Part shown: positions 39,175-49,648 of the stretch, in pieces
Numbering within the stretch: position 1 is the first letter of the stretch
Layout: each line of letters begins with the position of its first letter
DNA from: Coemansia sp. RSA 1804
Taxonomy: Eukaryota > Kickxellomycota > Kickxellomycetes > Kickxellales > Kickxellaceae
Assembly: GCA_027578815.1 (NCBI GenBank)
Contig: JANBTH010000033.1
Location: 1 to 50,834, forward strand
Reading direction: 5' to 3'
DNA: 50,834 nt
Program-made: the position numbers and the translations under genes
The notes under the pieces: generated by a model
Told to the model about the DNA's origin: nothing
Databases searched by the model: none
Seen by the model: only the letters and a program-made list of their open reading frames with translations

Positions 39175-39579
39175 CTAGTCTTTTGACAAGTGCGCCAGCT
39201 TCTTGGCACCAGCCTCCCACCCCGACCTGCCATCAAACGGGACGATCCGGGCGTCCACAACACTGGCCTTATCCAGGCACCTAAAGTTGACCGAGAATCC
39301 GTCGGGGTTGCTCCTGGGAACATAGTACGACTGGACCCCGCACGTCTTGCAGAAGTAGTGCTGCGCAACCCCCGTGTTGAACGTGTACGTGGCAATGTTG
39401 TCCCCGCCCGTCAGGAGCGCGAACCTCGTCCGCGGCACGATCAGGTGCTGGAACCCCTTCATCTCGCAGATCGTGCAGTTGCATTCGTCGATGCTCAGCG
39501 TGCTCGGCGCCTGGATCTCCCATGTCACTGCGCGGCAGTGGCAGCCGCCCGTGTGTTTTACCAGACCGGTGTCGGACAT
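39175..39579 (-). CDS. GFA/CENP-V-family zinc-binding protein
   Basis: A 134-residue single-domain protein of the glutathione-dependent formaldehyde-activating (GFA) fold. Cys pattern: GGCHC (Cys13, Cys15), CNCTIC (33, 35, 38) and FCKTCGV (77, 80), which together bind two zinc ions in this family. The block after CKTCG (VQSYYVPRSNPDGFSVNFRC) is also typical. Members include centromere protein V and many small fungal and bacterial proteins whose substrates are unknown, so no reaction is assigned. The messenger leader is almost entirely an AACAAG repeat up to the ATG at 39579. It converges with the ABCG transporter, 180 bases away. Confidence 0.9.
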   Translation of the reverse strand: MSDTGLVKHTGGCHCRAVTWEIQAPSTLSIDECNCTICEMKGFQHLIVPRTRFALLTGGDNIATYTFNTGVAQHYFCKTCGVQSYYVPRSNPDGFSVNFRCLDKASVVDARIVPFDGRSGWEAGAKKLAHLSKD

Positions 39580-39582
39580 TCC

Positions 39583-39625
39583 TGTTCTTGTTCTTGTTCT
39601 TGTTCTTGTTCTTGTTCTTGTTGTT
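39583..39625. repeat. TTCTTG hexamer repeat in the GFA gene leader
   Basis: Seven or so GTTCTT units end three bases before the GFA start codon. On the messenger strand the leader reads (AACAAG)n, free of G-rich structure. Confidence 0.85.
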
Positions 39626-40037
39626 GGAGAAAGCTGTAGAGAGAAATAAAAAAACCAAATAAAAAACTAATCCGAACAGGAAGAGGAAACGCTTGGAACT
39701 CTTCCTCCTCTTCACTCTTTTCTGGACAGCAGATTTGTAGATGCACAATTTTTCCCCTTTTCCAAAAGATCCCCCCCCTGAATGCAACCAAAAAAAGACA
39801 GAACATGGATTTTCCCCCTGACCCATCCAATGCTGCAGCAACCCAGAAAAAACGATTTATTTAAGAAACCCAGGATTTCCCACACACCCCCTGGGCGAAG
39901 AAAGAAAAGTACCAGAACATTGCTCATGCAGAATGGTGATAATAAAAGCCCCTCCCGCCAACAGTATCAAGAACAGAACATAAAGGAATAGAAATAGAAA
40001 GGCTTGGAACGGGTCATCCCCCTCCCGCTTCTTCCAC
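39626..40037. other. Intergenic region between the GFA and hexokinase genes
   Basis: About 410 bases with no supported gene; it holds the GFA promoter and the 3' untranslated region of the hexokinase gene. Confidence 0.35.
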
Positions 40038-41456
40038 TCAGTTGCCGCGCTCCTGATCCACAGTCATTGCAACAATGGCTGCGCCAACGCCCGACCCATC
40101 CTTTGCCAGATGCAGCTTGAGGCGGTTGTCAACAAAGTCGTGGCCCAGGAAGGTGCGCGACACGCTGTACAGATCGGCCTCAAAGTTCGGGTAGAACTGG
40201 TACATGGAGCCGTCAATGCCGATGGATATGGAGCTCTTCATGAGTTTGGGACGCGCCAGCAGCACAGCGGACATCGCGGCAGCCGAGAGACGCACGCTGC
40301 GGGAACCAACCATGTTGCAGACGTTCTTGACGATCTTGCGATCAACCAGCGTGGTGGGCGGCAGATCAAGCGTCGACTCGAGCACGGTCTTGACAAGCGC
40401 CAGATCGGGCGAGTCGTCGGACACAATCTCAGACATGTAGGCAGTGTCGAAGGTGTACGACTTGTTGAAGATGTCGGACGAGCGGCCTTCGAACACCAGA
40501 CGCCGGTCGACCAGCGTCAGCACGGCGTTGCGCACAACTTCGCCCAGAAACAGCCCCGAAATCATCTTCTCAAACACCTGGAGCCCGTGGTTGTGCGACT
40601 TGCGGTTCAGCTTGTTGTCGTGCGGCGTGTAGGGAAGCACCTCGGTTGCGTTGTCGAAGGCTCCCCACTCGAGGTTGACAACCATCTCGCCCGAGCGGTC
40701 GGGGGTCGGCCACTTGTGGATGGCTGCCAGCTCCTCCCAGTACGCGGCGTTGGTGCCGGTGCCAAAGATGATGCCCATCTGCGTGTCGGGCTGCGAGTAT
40801 CCGGACGTCATCAGTGTTCCAACCGTGTCGTTGAGGATCGCCACTACCTCCACCGGCACGTGATGGCGCTGGAAGGCCGACTGCGTCAGATTGACCACGT
40901 CACGCCCCACCGAGTTGGGCACTGCGAAGCCCTTGTTCCACATCGACAGGTTACCCGACGAAATGCCCGTCTGGAAGATTGGGAACGAGAAGGTGTATCC
41001 GCACGGAATCGTCCGCCGCCCGGCAGCCGGCCGCAGGTCATGCTCCTCCAGGAACACGCCCACGCACTCGGCCACAAAGTCCCACAGCCTGGTCTCCTTG
41101 GCCTCGGACGTTATCGTGAACTTCTGCTGCACCAGCGTGTACGTGGTGTCGCCGTTCAGCGTCACCTGACATACGCGTAGATTGGTACCGCCCAGATCCA
41201 GCGCCAGGAACGTGCCTGTCTCCTTGCCTGTCGGCCGTCTGTGCACATACGTTGGAATCATCGGGAGAACGTCTGGGTTGTCGCGCTCCAGCCCAGCCGC
41301 CATCGACTTGTGGAACCCCTTGATTATCTCGCGGATCTTGTCGTCCGTCACCGCAAACGACTCCGCCATTGCGCGGAGATTGGCGTTGAGCTCATCTGAC
41401 CCCTCCGGAACCAGATACGGCTGCACAAACGTCTGGATGTCGTTTGTGTCACTCAT
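40038..41456 (-). CDS. Hexokinase
   Basis: A 472-residue hexokinase that phosphorylates glucose and other hexoses with ATP, the first step of glycolysis. All core motifs are present: phosphate-1 LALDLGGTNLRV (about 84-95), sugar-binding YTFSFP (about 154-159), MWNKGF (172-177), the catalytic Asp210 in VVAILNDTVGTLM, phosphate-2 FGTGTNAAYWEE (231-242), Glu263 in NLEWGAF, and the C-terminal adenosine loop GSGVGAAIVA. The segment MWNKGF has Asn where most hexokinases have Thr; its effect is unknown. The length is normal for a single-domain fungal enzyme. Its diverged, apparently inactive relative lies at 3893-5362. The ATG at 41456 is abutted by a CAG-repeat leader. Confidence 0.95.
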   Translation of the reverse strand: MSDTNDIQTFVQPYLVPEGSDELNANLRAMAESFAVTDDKIREIIKGFHKSMAAGLERDNPDVLPMIPTYVHRRPTGKETGTFLALDLGGTNLRVCQVTLNGDTTYTLVQQKFTITSEAKETRLWDFVAECVGVFLEEHDLRPAAGRRTIPCGYTFSFPIFQTGISSGNLSMWNKGFAVPNSVGRDVVNLTQSAFQRHHVPVEVVAILNDTVGTLMTSGYSQPDTQMGIIFGTGTNAAYWEELAAIHKWPTPDRSGEMVVNLEWGAFDNATEVLPYTPHDNKLNRKSHNHGLQVFEKMISGLFLGEVVRNAVLTLVDRRLVFEGRSSDIFNKSYTFDTAYMSEIVSDDSPDLALVKTVLESTLDLPPTTLVDRKIVKNVCNMVGSRSVRLSAAAMSAVLLARPKLMKSSISIGIDGSMYQFYPNFEADLYSVSRTFLGHDFVDNRLKLHLAKDGSGVGAAIVAMTVDQERGN

Positions 41457-41457
41457 C

Positions 41458-41483
41458 TGCTGCTGCTGCTGCTGCTACTGCTG
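41458..41483. repeat. CTG/CAG repeat in the hexokinase leader
   Basis: Eight or nine CTG units (one is CTA), reading CAG on the messenger strand, placed one base before the hexokinase ATG. Confidence 0.85.
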
Positions 41484-43032
41484 AAAAGAAGGATTCTTGG
41501 AGAGGCTATGGAAATCAAAGCAAAATCTGGAACGGAGAGAGAAAAAGTATGAATGAATGAAAGGAAAGAAACAAAAAAAAAGTAACTAGAATACTCGCGA
41601 TGAGAAGCGGGGAGGAAAGAAAAGAAAAAAGGAAAAGGGTAGGCAGAGGGGAGGAGGGGAGGAGGAGTGTTAGCTTTTATACTCCTCTCATTCTTTCATC
41701 TCCCAATGATAAACGCTACTCTGCTCTTTTTTCCAGTTTCCATATTGTACGAAAAGATAACAATCGGGCGATTCTCCCCTTCTGCTATTTCGCAAGCAAG
41801 AGTGTTGCTTTTTTATTATTTTATTTAGCTTTGCATATTACAATGTCCCGAAATGAAAAAATACAACAATGACAGATGGAGGGGGAGAATGTATGTCTGC
41901 CATTATCTTCCTTCCCACTCCCGGCTGGGCTTCCGCATGATATGGAATAAGAGTTGGATATTCCAAATTGTTTTTTATCTTTCACCCACATCCAGTAAAA
42001 CAATGTGCACTCACATGGTTCAATTCTGTTTTCCTTTCTTCTCTTCTACTTGGACAGTCCAGACTTTCTTATTTCCCTTTCGCTTTTTTCTTTTGCCCAG
42101 TTCTGTGGAATTTTCTTATTTTGGGTTCTGAATGACCGGAGGTATCGTCCTTTTTTCATCCCATGATACACGTACACAGGCGGATTGCTTTCTTCTTCTT
42201 CCTTTTGAGCAATCTGGCAATTGTTATTGTCCGCCATTTGAATATGGCCACCCCCAAAAAAAGAAAGAGATGCACAGTTGTTTTATGATTACCATTCGGC
42301 AACTTTTTCGGACAGATTTTTGGGCATGATTTACATGTTGTCGCAAAGTGTTTGCCCAATAGAATTATTTGAAAATAGAGGATAAAAAATCACAGCATCC
42401 ATATATACGCTGTGTCATGACGTGTGGGTGTTCTTACTTGCAAAGTTGAAAAAAGCATATCGCTTTCACTATCCGGCACATTTTGAAAGGAGGGAGAAAA
42501 AGGGACAATCTCCTATCTCTCTATTTCCTCCTTTCCTGTTGGCTTTTGCGGCTGGCTACATGCGAGAGATGCTCTATCTGGGGCCAGGAACAAACGCGGA
42601 AATTACATCCATGAATGTCGATTCCAAATGAGATAAAGAATCACTCCAAAGTGGAAACGAAGAAACAATGAGTGTGCAATTAGATAAGCATAAAGACGAT
42701 TAAAATAGATCCGTATTGCCTCCCTCCCCAGTGTGCATGATTCTTTTGCTCAGAAGATCTATATATTAATTAATTAATTAATTAATTTACCTCCAGTTAT
42801 TTTGTCCGCTGGCCGGGTTTGTATCATTTGGTGCTCGAACTGTGAAAAAAACAAGGAATTACAATTACAAGGTTAAAAGAAAAAAGTGAAAAAGACGCTG
42901 TAAGAAAAAGGGAGAGAGACAACTAGCAAGAGGCAGGGATGGATGGAGAACGGACGAAAGGGTCAAGAATAAACAAGCAAGACGTGAAAAGAAGGGAGGA
43001 GTGAGTAACATTTGAAAGGAAATAGAGTGTGG
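41484..43032. other. Intergenic region upstream of hexokinase
   Basis: About 1.55 kb without a supported gene. It includes the hexokinase promoter with purine-rich tracts on the + strand (41585-41670), a TTAA run at about 42765-42787, and the 3' flank of the low-complexity gene. Short frames here have no family features. Confidence 0.4.
42765..42787. repeat. TTAA microsatellite
   Basis: Tetramer TTAA repeated about five and a half times. Confidence 0.85.
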
Positions 43033-44958
43033 TTATGGCGGATCTTGGTTGGCACCTGTCTTTTTGTCGCTAATGTTCATCCGACTAAAGACACCGTTTG
43101 CCTGCATGATATTAGCACCACTACCGCTGCCGCCGATACTGCTAGCGCTACCATAGTACCCGCTACCCGAGGAGCCAAGAGGCATCGCACCACTGCGTGA
43201 CCGCACCCTGTTGATTGGGCTCTTTCCGTTGCCGCCACCAAGCACACCGCCTTGGAGCAACGGATAATGAGCTCCGCCAGAGACTGCCATCGCAATGGGA
43301 CGGGAGACAGATCCAAGAAGCGGTGACGAGGGGCCCGACTGCGATGGCGCAAATATCACGCGTCTGCTGCTGCTGCTGCTGCTACCACTGCCACTGGCGC
43401 CCATGCCAATCTGCACACGCAGCCCCGACGGAGACATCGCCAGACGCTTGTACTGCTGATGCGAGTGCGGCGTGCTTGGCTCGTCAGTGGTAGCGTCGCC
43501 GCCGCTGCTGCTGGCCCCATCATCATCCGCAATCTTGCGTTTCCGGCTAGCAGGCACAGCCGAGCAGAGAAGCATGCCGGGGCCAGCTGGCGGGTACGCC
43601 ACCGTAGAGACGCCAGAACCAGAACCCACGGTAGCAGCCACCGCACCAGCAACATTCAGTGCGGTAGTCAGGCCAGGGCTCGAGACCATTGACGGCGCAG
43701 ACGACTCTGTCGGCCTAGTTGCAGATCCGGAGCCGCGCAGGGCTGCAAGCGTCAGTGTGGATGAGCCATCGTCAGCCGCAGGCCCCGGTGACGATGATAG
43801 GCCGGCAGACGACGATCGGCGCAGCCACTCCTGCACAGAGCTGTGGCGGATAGATCTGGTGATCTGGCCCTCGTGCTCCATCTCCGACGCCAGCACCTGC
43901 TTATCCTCCTCCACAAGCGACCGCAGCCGCTCAAACGCCTTATTGCGCGGCGTGCTGCCAGCGCTGGCAACGTCATGCGCCATTGGATTGCTATGATTGT
44001 GATGGTGGTGGTGACTCGAGCGTCGGCCTCTGCGCGTCAGTGCCGCCGAAGCCAGCGATGACTGCTGGCCCACCGACGCAGCATCGGCCACGCCATCCAG
44101 ATCCATCGAATCGTCATCTGCCTCAAAGTCGCTCTCATCGCTATGTGCGCTCAGAATGCCACTCGAGTGGTATCCGTCGCTGTCATCGTCGTTATCCTCG
44201 TCTTCGTCCATGTCAAGCCGGTCGGGATCAACCGGGAGCCCCTGTGTGATACTCAGATTAGTCGACACCGCCACCGAGCACCGTCTGCTCTGCCGATTGC
44301 TGCTGCTTCCGCTGCTACTGGCTGCGCGCTCCAGCCCCGGCGCAACCGCAGATGTCGGCGACCCACTGCCAGTGTATCCAGAGGCTGCCAGACTCTGCAC
44401 ACTAAGCGTGCGCTGGTGCGGGAGACGCAAAAGCTGCTCAGCAGTGGCAGTGGCAGCGGCGGAGGCAGCTACTAGAGGCCGCAGATCCCGGCCAGCTCGG
44501 AGAATGGCGCCAATACTTCCGGTTCTTACTCTTGCAGAAGAGGCAGAAGCAACAGAAGCGGTGGGTGTGGTGGATGCAGGAGACGTTGCGCGAGGAAGAA
44601 GAGGGAGGTTGTACGAGGCCGACAGCGCGTAGGGAGAAAGCGGAGCGAACGATGGTGTCTTTGCCGAGGCTCCTCCACTGGATGCCAGGCGTGTGATGAA
44701 TGGGCTTGTTGGTGCCGATTGCGACAGACTGCCGTGGTCAGAGGCGTCCCCGTTGCCAGTCGCCCCCGATGCCGGTACTGCTGCCTCCATGGCGCCTGCC
44801 TGTGTGCAGACCTTCAACCGCGGTGACAATGTGCATGCTGTGCTGATGATACGTCTGGCGGCGGAGGTGGCAACGGGTGTCTGGCTATGTTGTGCAAATA
44901 CCGGCTCTGGCGAATTCTCGTATGGTGGAGGTGAGGAGGAGGAGGAACGTTTGCTCAT
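43033..44958 (-). CDS. Low-complexity Ser/Ala/Gly-rich protein of unknown function
   Basis: A 641-residue protein I cannot assign. Most of it is predicted disordered. Visible features: a Ser/Pro-rich N-terminus (MSKRSSSSSPPPYENSPEP), many SP and TP sites and RxxS-type phosphorylation sites, an acidic stretch LDMDEDEDNDDDSDG, a His run HHHHHNH, and a nuclear-type basic patch SRKRKIADDD. One segment looks structured: about residues 337-378, with NKAFERLRSLVEEDKQVLAS and EMEHEGQITRSIRHSSVQEW, a charged amphipathic helix followed by RSIRHSSVQEWL. Another conserved-looking block is SPINRVRSRSGAMPLG near the C-terminus. The long intact frame in GC-rich DNA, with its own ATG at 44958, supports a real gene. 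A nuclear phosphoprotein is the most that can be suggested. Confidence 0.75.
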   Translation of the reverse strand: MSKRSSSSSPPPYENSPEPVFAQHSQTPVATSAARRIISTACTLSPRLKVCTQAGAMEAAVPASGATGNGDASDHGSLSQSAPTSPFITRLASSGGASAKTPSFAPLSPYALSASYNLPLLPRATSPASTTPTASVASASSARVRTGSIGAILRAGRDLRPLVAASAAATATAEQLLRLPHQRTLSVQSLAASGYTGSGSPTSAVAPGLERAASSSGSSSNRQSRRCSVAVSTNLSITQGLPVDPDRLDMDEDEDNDDDSDGYHSSGILSAHSDESDFEADDDSMDLDGVADAASVGQQSSLASAALTRRGRRSSHHHHHNHSNPMAHDVASAGSTPRNKAFERLRSLVEEDKQVLASEMEHEGQITRSIRHSSVQEWLRRSSSAGLSSSPGPAADDGSSTLTLAALRGSGSATRPTESSAPSMVSSPGLTTALNVAGAVAATVGSGSGVSTVAYPPAGPGMLLCSAVPASRKRKIADDDGASSSGGDATTDEPSTPHSHQQYKRLAMSPSGLRVQIGMGASGSGSSSSSSRRVIFAPSQSGPSSPLLGSVSRPIAMAVSGGAHYPLLQGGVLGGGNGKSPINRVRSRSGAMPLGSSGSGYYGSASSIGGSGSGANIMQANGVFSRMNISDKKTGANQDPP

Positions 44959-46588
44959 ATGTTGTGTATGTCAGAATATCAATGATGGTATATATGAAAG
45001 GAGTGTAGTAATAGCCAAAAATGAAATGGATGGAAATATAATGAAATAATGAGAAGAGACAAAGAAGTTGTTATTTTTTCGTCAGTGCAAAGAAAAAAAG
45101 AGGGAGGAGCGAAAGAAATATAATGTAAATGAGGGAGAGGGGGAGAGACGAGTTATTCTTCTCGTTCAGTTATTATTTCTTTGAGAATCGTTTTGTTCCA
45201 GTGTCGTCTGCTACGCTCAAAAACTCTAGATAATCAAGAGACAAGTAAAAATAATGCAAAAAAGAACTGAAAAGGATTGAAAAAGCCAAAGAAAAAGAAT
45301 GAGGTTGCTGAGGTTTTCAAGAGGAAGAAAGAGAAAGGAAAGAAGCTTGAAATGGAGAAAGAGAAAAAAGAGAGAGAGCAAAAAATAAGCCGGAAAGAAG
45401 TGCTGTAAAAGAATCGCACCCCCCTTCTCGCCCTAAACCTTTTCCTCTGCCTTTCCAAAAAAAATAGTAAGGAAAAAATCCCAGCCCAAAAATAACAAAA
45501 ATCGATTTCCTTTTTTTCACTCCTGTTGCTTCTCCGACACTCGAGCCAAAGAAATCCACACTCACCCCCCACCGTTTCAGGTCTTTTGGCCCTTTCCCCA
45601 TTTGATTCTGAACTGAACCTTTTTTATGTTTTTTTCCTTTGAAGGTTGCATCAAAAGCAATGCAAACAACCAGTTGGCGGTATATGGGAGAGGTGCGGTG
45701 ATGTGGGAGATGGAACAAGCAAGAGCAAAAAAAACAGAATTGCACATTAAAGATTGAACACACAAGATATGGCGGGATCTTTTATTTTACTTCATATTTC
45801 TTTTTTTCCAATTGTATTTGCAGATATACGAGGCTTCTCGGTTGGGCAATTCTGTTTCCAAGTCAGCTCATGCTTCCTATGAGTCTCACACTCACAATTC
45901 AAAGTCATATACGAGACAGATTAATTTTTCTTTCATGTTTCCTTTTTCTTTATTTTTTTGCTAGCATTTCATCAAGCGCCCTTCTCGGCTCCTTTGTTTC
46001 CATGCTTTATGTGCCGATCTTACCGGCATAACAGCAGCAGCAACCACAGAAAAACACAGAGACAATCCAAAAACATAGCAGAGCTAGAGACATCTTCCTT
46101 TCCATTATTTTCGTTTTGTCCATGTCTTTTCCTTGTCTTTTTGGCTCCAGGCAGGAATATCATCATTCTCTCACTGTAAAGACGGGTTTCACTATGAAGG
46201 CAGACGTTTCCCGCTCTCTTTCTCTTTGTCGTTCTCCGTTCTTTCTGTAACGAGACTGGAGCGAGTCAAAGAAAAGAAAAAAGAGAGAAAACAACAACAA
46301 AAATGATAATAGCAGCTCATTTTGGCTGATGGTATTTCCCCCTCCACACACATACACACAATAGGTTTCTATTTGAGGGGGTCTCCTTTGCGTCCGTGCG
46401 CTTTGCTCTTGCTCACCCCTGCTCTCTGGTAGCGGCCAGCAGGTCAACAGACAAGGAAATTGCACTATATGCTAGTCCGTAGAATCATCTCACAAAACGG
46501 AAAAATGTATTGCATACAAAGAGACAGAAAAGAAGGTCGTGGTAGAGAAAAAAGACATGCGTGTTCTAGTAATGATTAGAAGGGCGTG
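44959..46588. other. Intergenic region between the low-complexity gene and the PLC-like gene
   Basis: About 1.6 kb without a supported gene, with strong purine runs on the + strand (45045-45135 and 45290-45385), meaning pyrimidine-rich leader sequence for the low-complexity gene. Short frames are low-complexity only. Confidence 0.4.
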
Positions 46589-47770
46589 TTAGAGCAGAAG
46601 CACAAGAGCAGAAGCAGCAATAGCAAGCACCGCGGTTGGGCCTGTGGCAGCAGACAAGGATGCAGCGCTGGTGGTGTGCGAGTCGGAGGCGGCAGAGCTG
46701 AAGTCGGTTGAGACAGAAGGCGACGAGTACTGGACCTTGTTGATGTCGGCAACGGCCTTGAAGAGGTCGCCGACGTCATAAAAGTCAACGGTGACAAAGT
46801 TGGGGAAGCGCGCGGCAGCACCGCAGACGTTTGCCTGGTCAACGATGCTCTGGCGCGTATTGACGGAGCTGGCAGTGTCGGGCGACGGCTTCTCAACCTC
46901 CATGCTGAGCACGCTGTAGTTGGTGTAGACAAAGTGGTTCATGACGAGAAGCGGCTGTGCATCGGTCATCAGGCTGCAGTCAAATGTGCTTCCAACTCCC
47001 ACCGTGTACGGCGTCTGCACAACGTAGTTGCGGTCATACACCAGCCACGGCACACTCTTGGTGTCGCTGTTTCTGTCGACTAGCACCACGAGGCGCGTGT
47101 TCTTCTCCACCATCTCACCGAGCGTCGGCCACGTGTAGTTGGTGCTGCTGCCGCTTGGCGTGTACACGAACTTGTCCAGCCCAGCATCCTCGAACGCCCG
47201 CGCAATGGTCGTAGCCGAGAAGTTATCGTCGTTCTCGAGGAAGATGCTGATGACTTCCTCGCTGTGCGCCTCCAGGAAAGTTGTAAAGTACTTGAGCGTA
47301 TCAGACAGCGGGCCGTCGTTAAGCAGCACGCACGATGTGTGGCAGAGGTACGGTTCTGACGCCGATGCGCGTCTGAAGAGCGTGCTGGAGCTGGCGTTGT
47401 GCAGATCAAGCATGAAGCCGCGGATGCCGTCGTCCAGTTGGTCCGGGATGCCCTTGTTCTGGTTTGCCGCAATGTTGTCGCCCGACGCAAACGAGTTGTG
47501 CGTTGTGGGGAATGCCACCAGGTTGAGCTTCCGGTCGCACAGCTCGCTGTATCCGTTGCACTTGCTGGCTGAGCTGCGGCGCTGCGCCCCTGATGTTTTC
47601 GGAACCCTTGGGACCCTCGGGACCCTTGGAGCTTCTGCCGCTCTCGGTATCAAGGGAACGGGGACACGCACCGTCGTGTCTCTGGCTGCTACCGCCTGCT
47701 GCGCCATGGCCACGCCCAGCATCAGGGCTACGCTCGCAACGAGTAGGGAAACAACCGATGCTGCTTTCAT
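46589..47770 (-). CDS. Secreted PLC-like phosphodiesterase with GPI-type C-terminus
   Basis: A 393-residue protein. The first ATG is at 47770; upstream only a TTG extends the frame. A signal peptide covers about residues 1-23. Next comes a short tripeptide repeat, RVPRVPRVPK (49-58). The PI-PLC X-type barrel shows LVAFPTTHNSFASG with His91, then DDGIRGFMLDLHN (113-125) and a Cys pair in YLCHTSC. Fungal proteins of this family resemble bacterial PI-PLC but often have unproven activity. The end is Ser/Thr-rich followed by a hydrophobic tail TAVLAIAASALVLLL, the pattern of a GPI-anchor signal, so it should sit on the cell surface or wall. NYT, NYS and NFS sites could be N-glycosylated. No introns. 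Confidence 0.87.
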   Translation of the reverse strand: MKAASVVSLLVASVALMLGVAMAQQAVAARDTTVRVPVPLIPRAAEAPRVPRVPRVPKTSGAQRRSSASKCNGYSELCDRKLNLVAFPTTHNSFASGDNIAANQNKGIPDQLDDGIRGFMLDLHNASSSTLFRRASASEPYLCHTSCVLLNDGPLSDTLKYFTTFLEAHSEEVISIFLENDDNFSATTIARAFEDAGLDKFVYTPSGSSTNYTWPTLGEMVEKNTRLVVLVDRNSDTKSVPWLVYDRNYVVQTPYTVGVGSTFDCSLMTDAQPLLVMNHFVYTNYSVLSMEVEKPSPDTASSVNTRQSIVDQANVCGAAARFPNFVTVDFYDVGDLFKAVADINKVQYSSPSVSTDFSSAASDSHTTSAASLSAATGPTAVLAIAASALVLLL

Positions 47771-49648
47771 TCTGGATACAAGCCGCTTTTTTATGTGTTT
47801 CCAGACAAAGAAGAAAAAAGATATAGTAGGGAGAAAAAAAGAATGCAAAAAGTGGGGGAAAATGAGACAAAGAGAGCTAATATGAAGAGAAAGAGAGAAA
47901 AGGGGAATGGAGTTTTGAATATGAAAGTCTTGACTTTTTTCTCTTCTCTTCTGTTTCTAAGAATATCAATGGAATAGAAAAGAAAAAAAGTCGGGTGAAA
48001 TGGAGGTTGAAATAAAAGTGGAAAATGCGGATAATGGAAATGAAGAAGAAAAAAATAAACCCAAAAATGCGGAAAAATAATACATCAAAAAATAGTGTTA
48101 TTGATTTTTTTGTTGTGTTCCATTTTTCCCATCCTACTGAAAGCTGAAAATGTGGAATTACGTCTTTATTTATTCATTTTGTAGATTTCTTTTTCTCACT
48201 GCCGGGTTATACTTGCGTCAACACTGAAAAAAAGGAACAGCAAAGCAAGCATGAGCGTGGAAAGCCATAGGCGAAGCGAGGAAAAAAAGGAAAATGCCAA
48301 GAAAAGCAGAATCCACTATTTACCTTTTGTTATTGCTGCATGGAACGTCTTTGGAACAAAAAATGGAAATTTGATAGTGACCTTTTTTGCCTTTTTGTCA
48401 ATATTTTAAAGGACAGGAAAGAGGGTATTTTTTTGTTTCTTTGTGCAAAAAGGGTCTTTACAACCAATACCTTCTCTCTCTTTCTCTCCTCAATCGCATT
48501 GTTTCTATAGCCCTTTTTTCTATTTCAGAAAGCTTGTCCCTCGTTTTTGGGCGCATGTTCTTTTATTCTATTTTCGCTTCCTCTCCCCTCGAGTCGGCTA
48601 CTGTTGTGAGCTGATTATTGTTCAGCTCGCTAGCCGTTTCAGGTCTACTGGCCTAAGTGTTTGCTAAAGCGCAAAAATGGAACATTGCGGACAAATGCGC
48701 GGTTGCTGACTCTGGTACTGATGCTGATGATGAAGGCTAAAAATCATTTCTGCAGACATGCAAGCAGATAACATTCAACAAGGTTTTATGCGTAATTTGG
48801 ATGACGGAGTGTAGTATGTTTGCGTTGCGTATAGGCGTCGTTATTGCGTTTAATGGTATAGGGGAGTGCGTTAGGTGAAACAATCGTCTGCGCTGTGTGC
48901 GTTGTGAATGGAAAGGTGTTTCGATGGATCGGTTAGTGTTGGTTTAGCATCGTAAAAGACAGCATGGAAAAAAGCACAGAAAAAACAATCGCATGTTTAG
49001 TATTATTTTTACAGTTGAAGTAAAAACAGTGCAATAAAAACAAACAACACATGTATCAATTCCATTTGAAAACTTATCTTTGGAGTTAAAATAACACAAG
49101 GATCTGTTTCAATGGGGTTTCAAGTGGAATATAAAAAGTATGTTATTTACTATAAGGAAACCTATCAAACTACTATTCAGGACAAGCCGCGGCTTTTATA
49201 CGTTGGCGCTCATTGTCCGGTACAGCTTATAACATTCTTATTATTCTTTGTGGGGATGTTAAGTGTCAGACACCAATCTCAGATTGTCACTCATTATACA
49301 GAGTCGCGTATCATCATCAGAGCTGATTGATATTAGTCGCTGATCTCAGGTCCTCACTCATTGCTCTGAGCAACAAATCTGTACCCTAATCTAAACCACC
49401 TTAAAATAGGTGGAGAAAACTGTTGGGTAGCACCTTACTGCGGCAATAAAGCTATCTTACCGTTACTTGCGTGGCTATGGTAGCTGTCTTTGTCTTTCTC
49501 TTTTGTGAACAATTAACAATAGTTTTATGGAACATAGTCATGGCACAAACAGTTGGTACATTACTTCTAATGGTTGAGAAAACCATTATTGGCCAGCGGA
49601 TCAAGTAGAAGTATGGACACCCCCACAGACGACTATTCCCAATGGGTC
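47771..49648. other. AT-rich region without convincing genes
   Basis: About 1.9 kb. The first part holds the PLC-like promoter with long purine tracts on the + strand. From about 48.7 kb the base composition and texture change. CCACCT/AGGTGG at 49396-49413 forms a six-base hairpin, and AGACGAC/GTCGTCT at 49627-49653 another. A frame at 49112-49330 (about 72 codons) has no family features. Confidence 0.35.

Noticed and set aside
40110..41180. 356-codon frame on the + strand opposite hexokinase
   Set aside because: Antisense shadow; the hexokinase frame on the other strand explains the open sequence.
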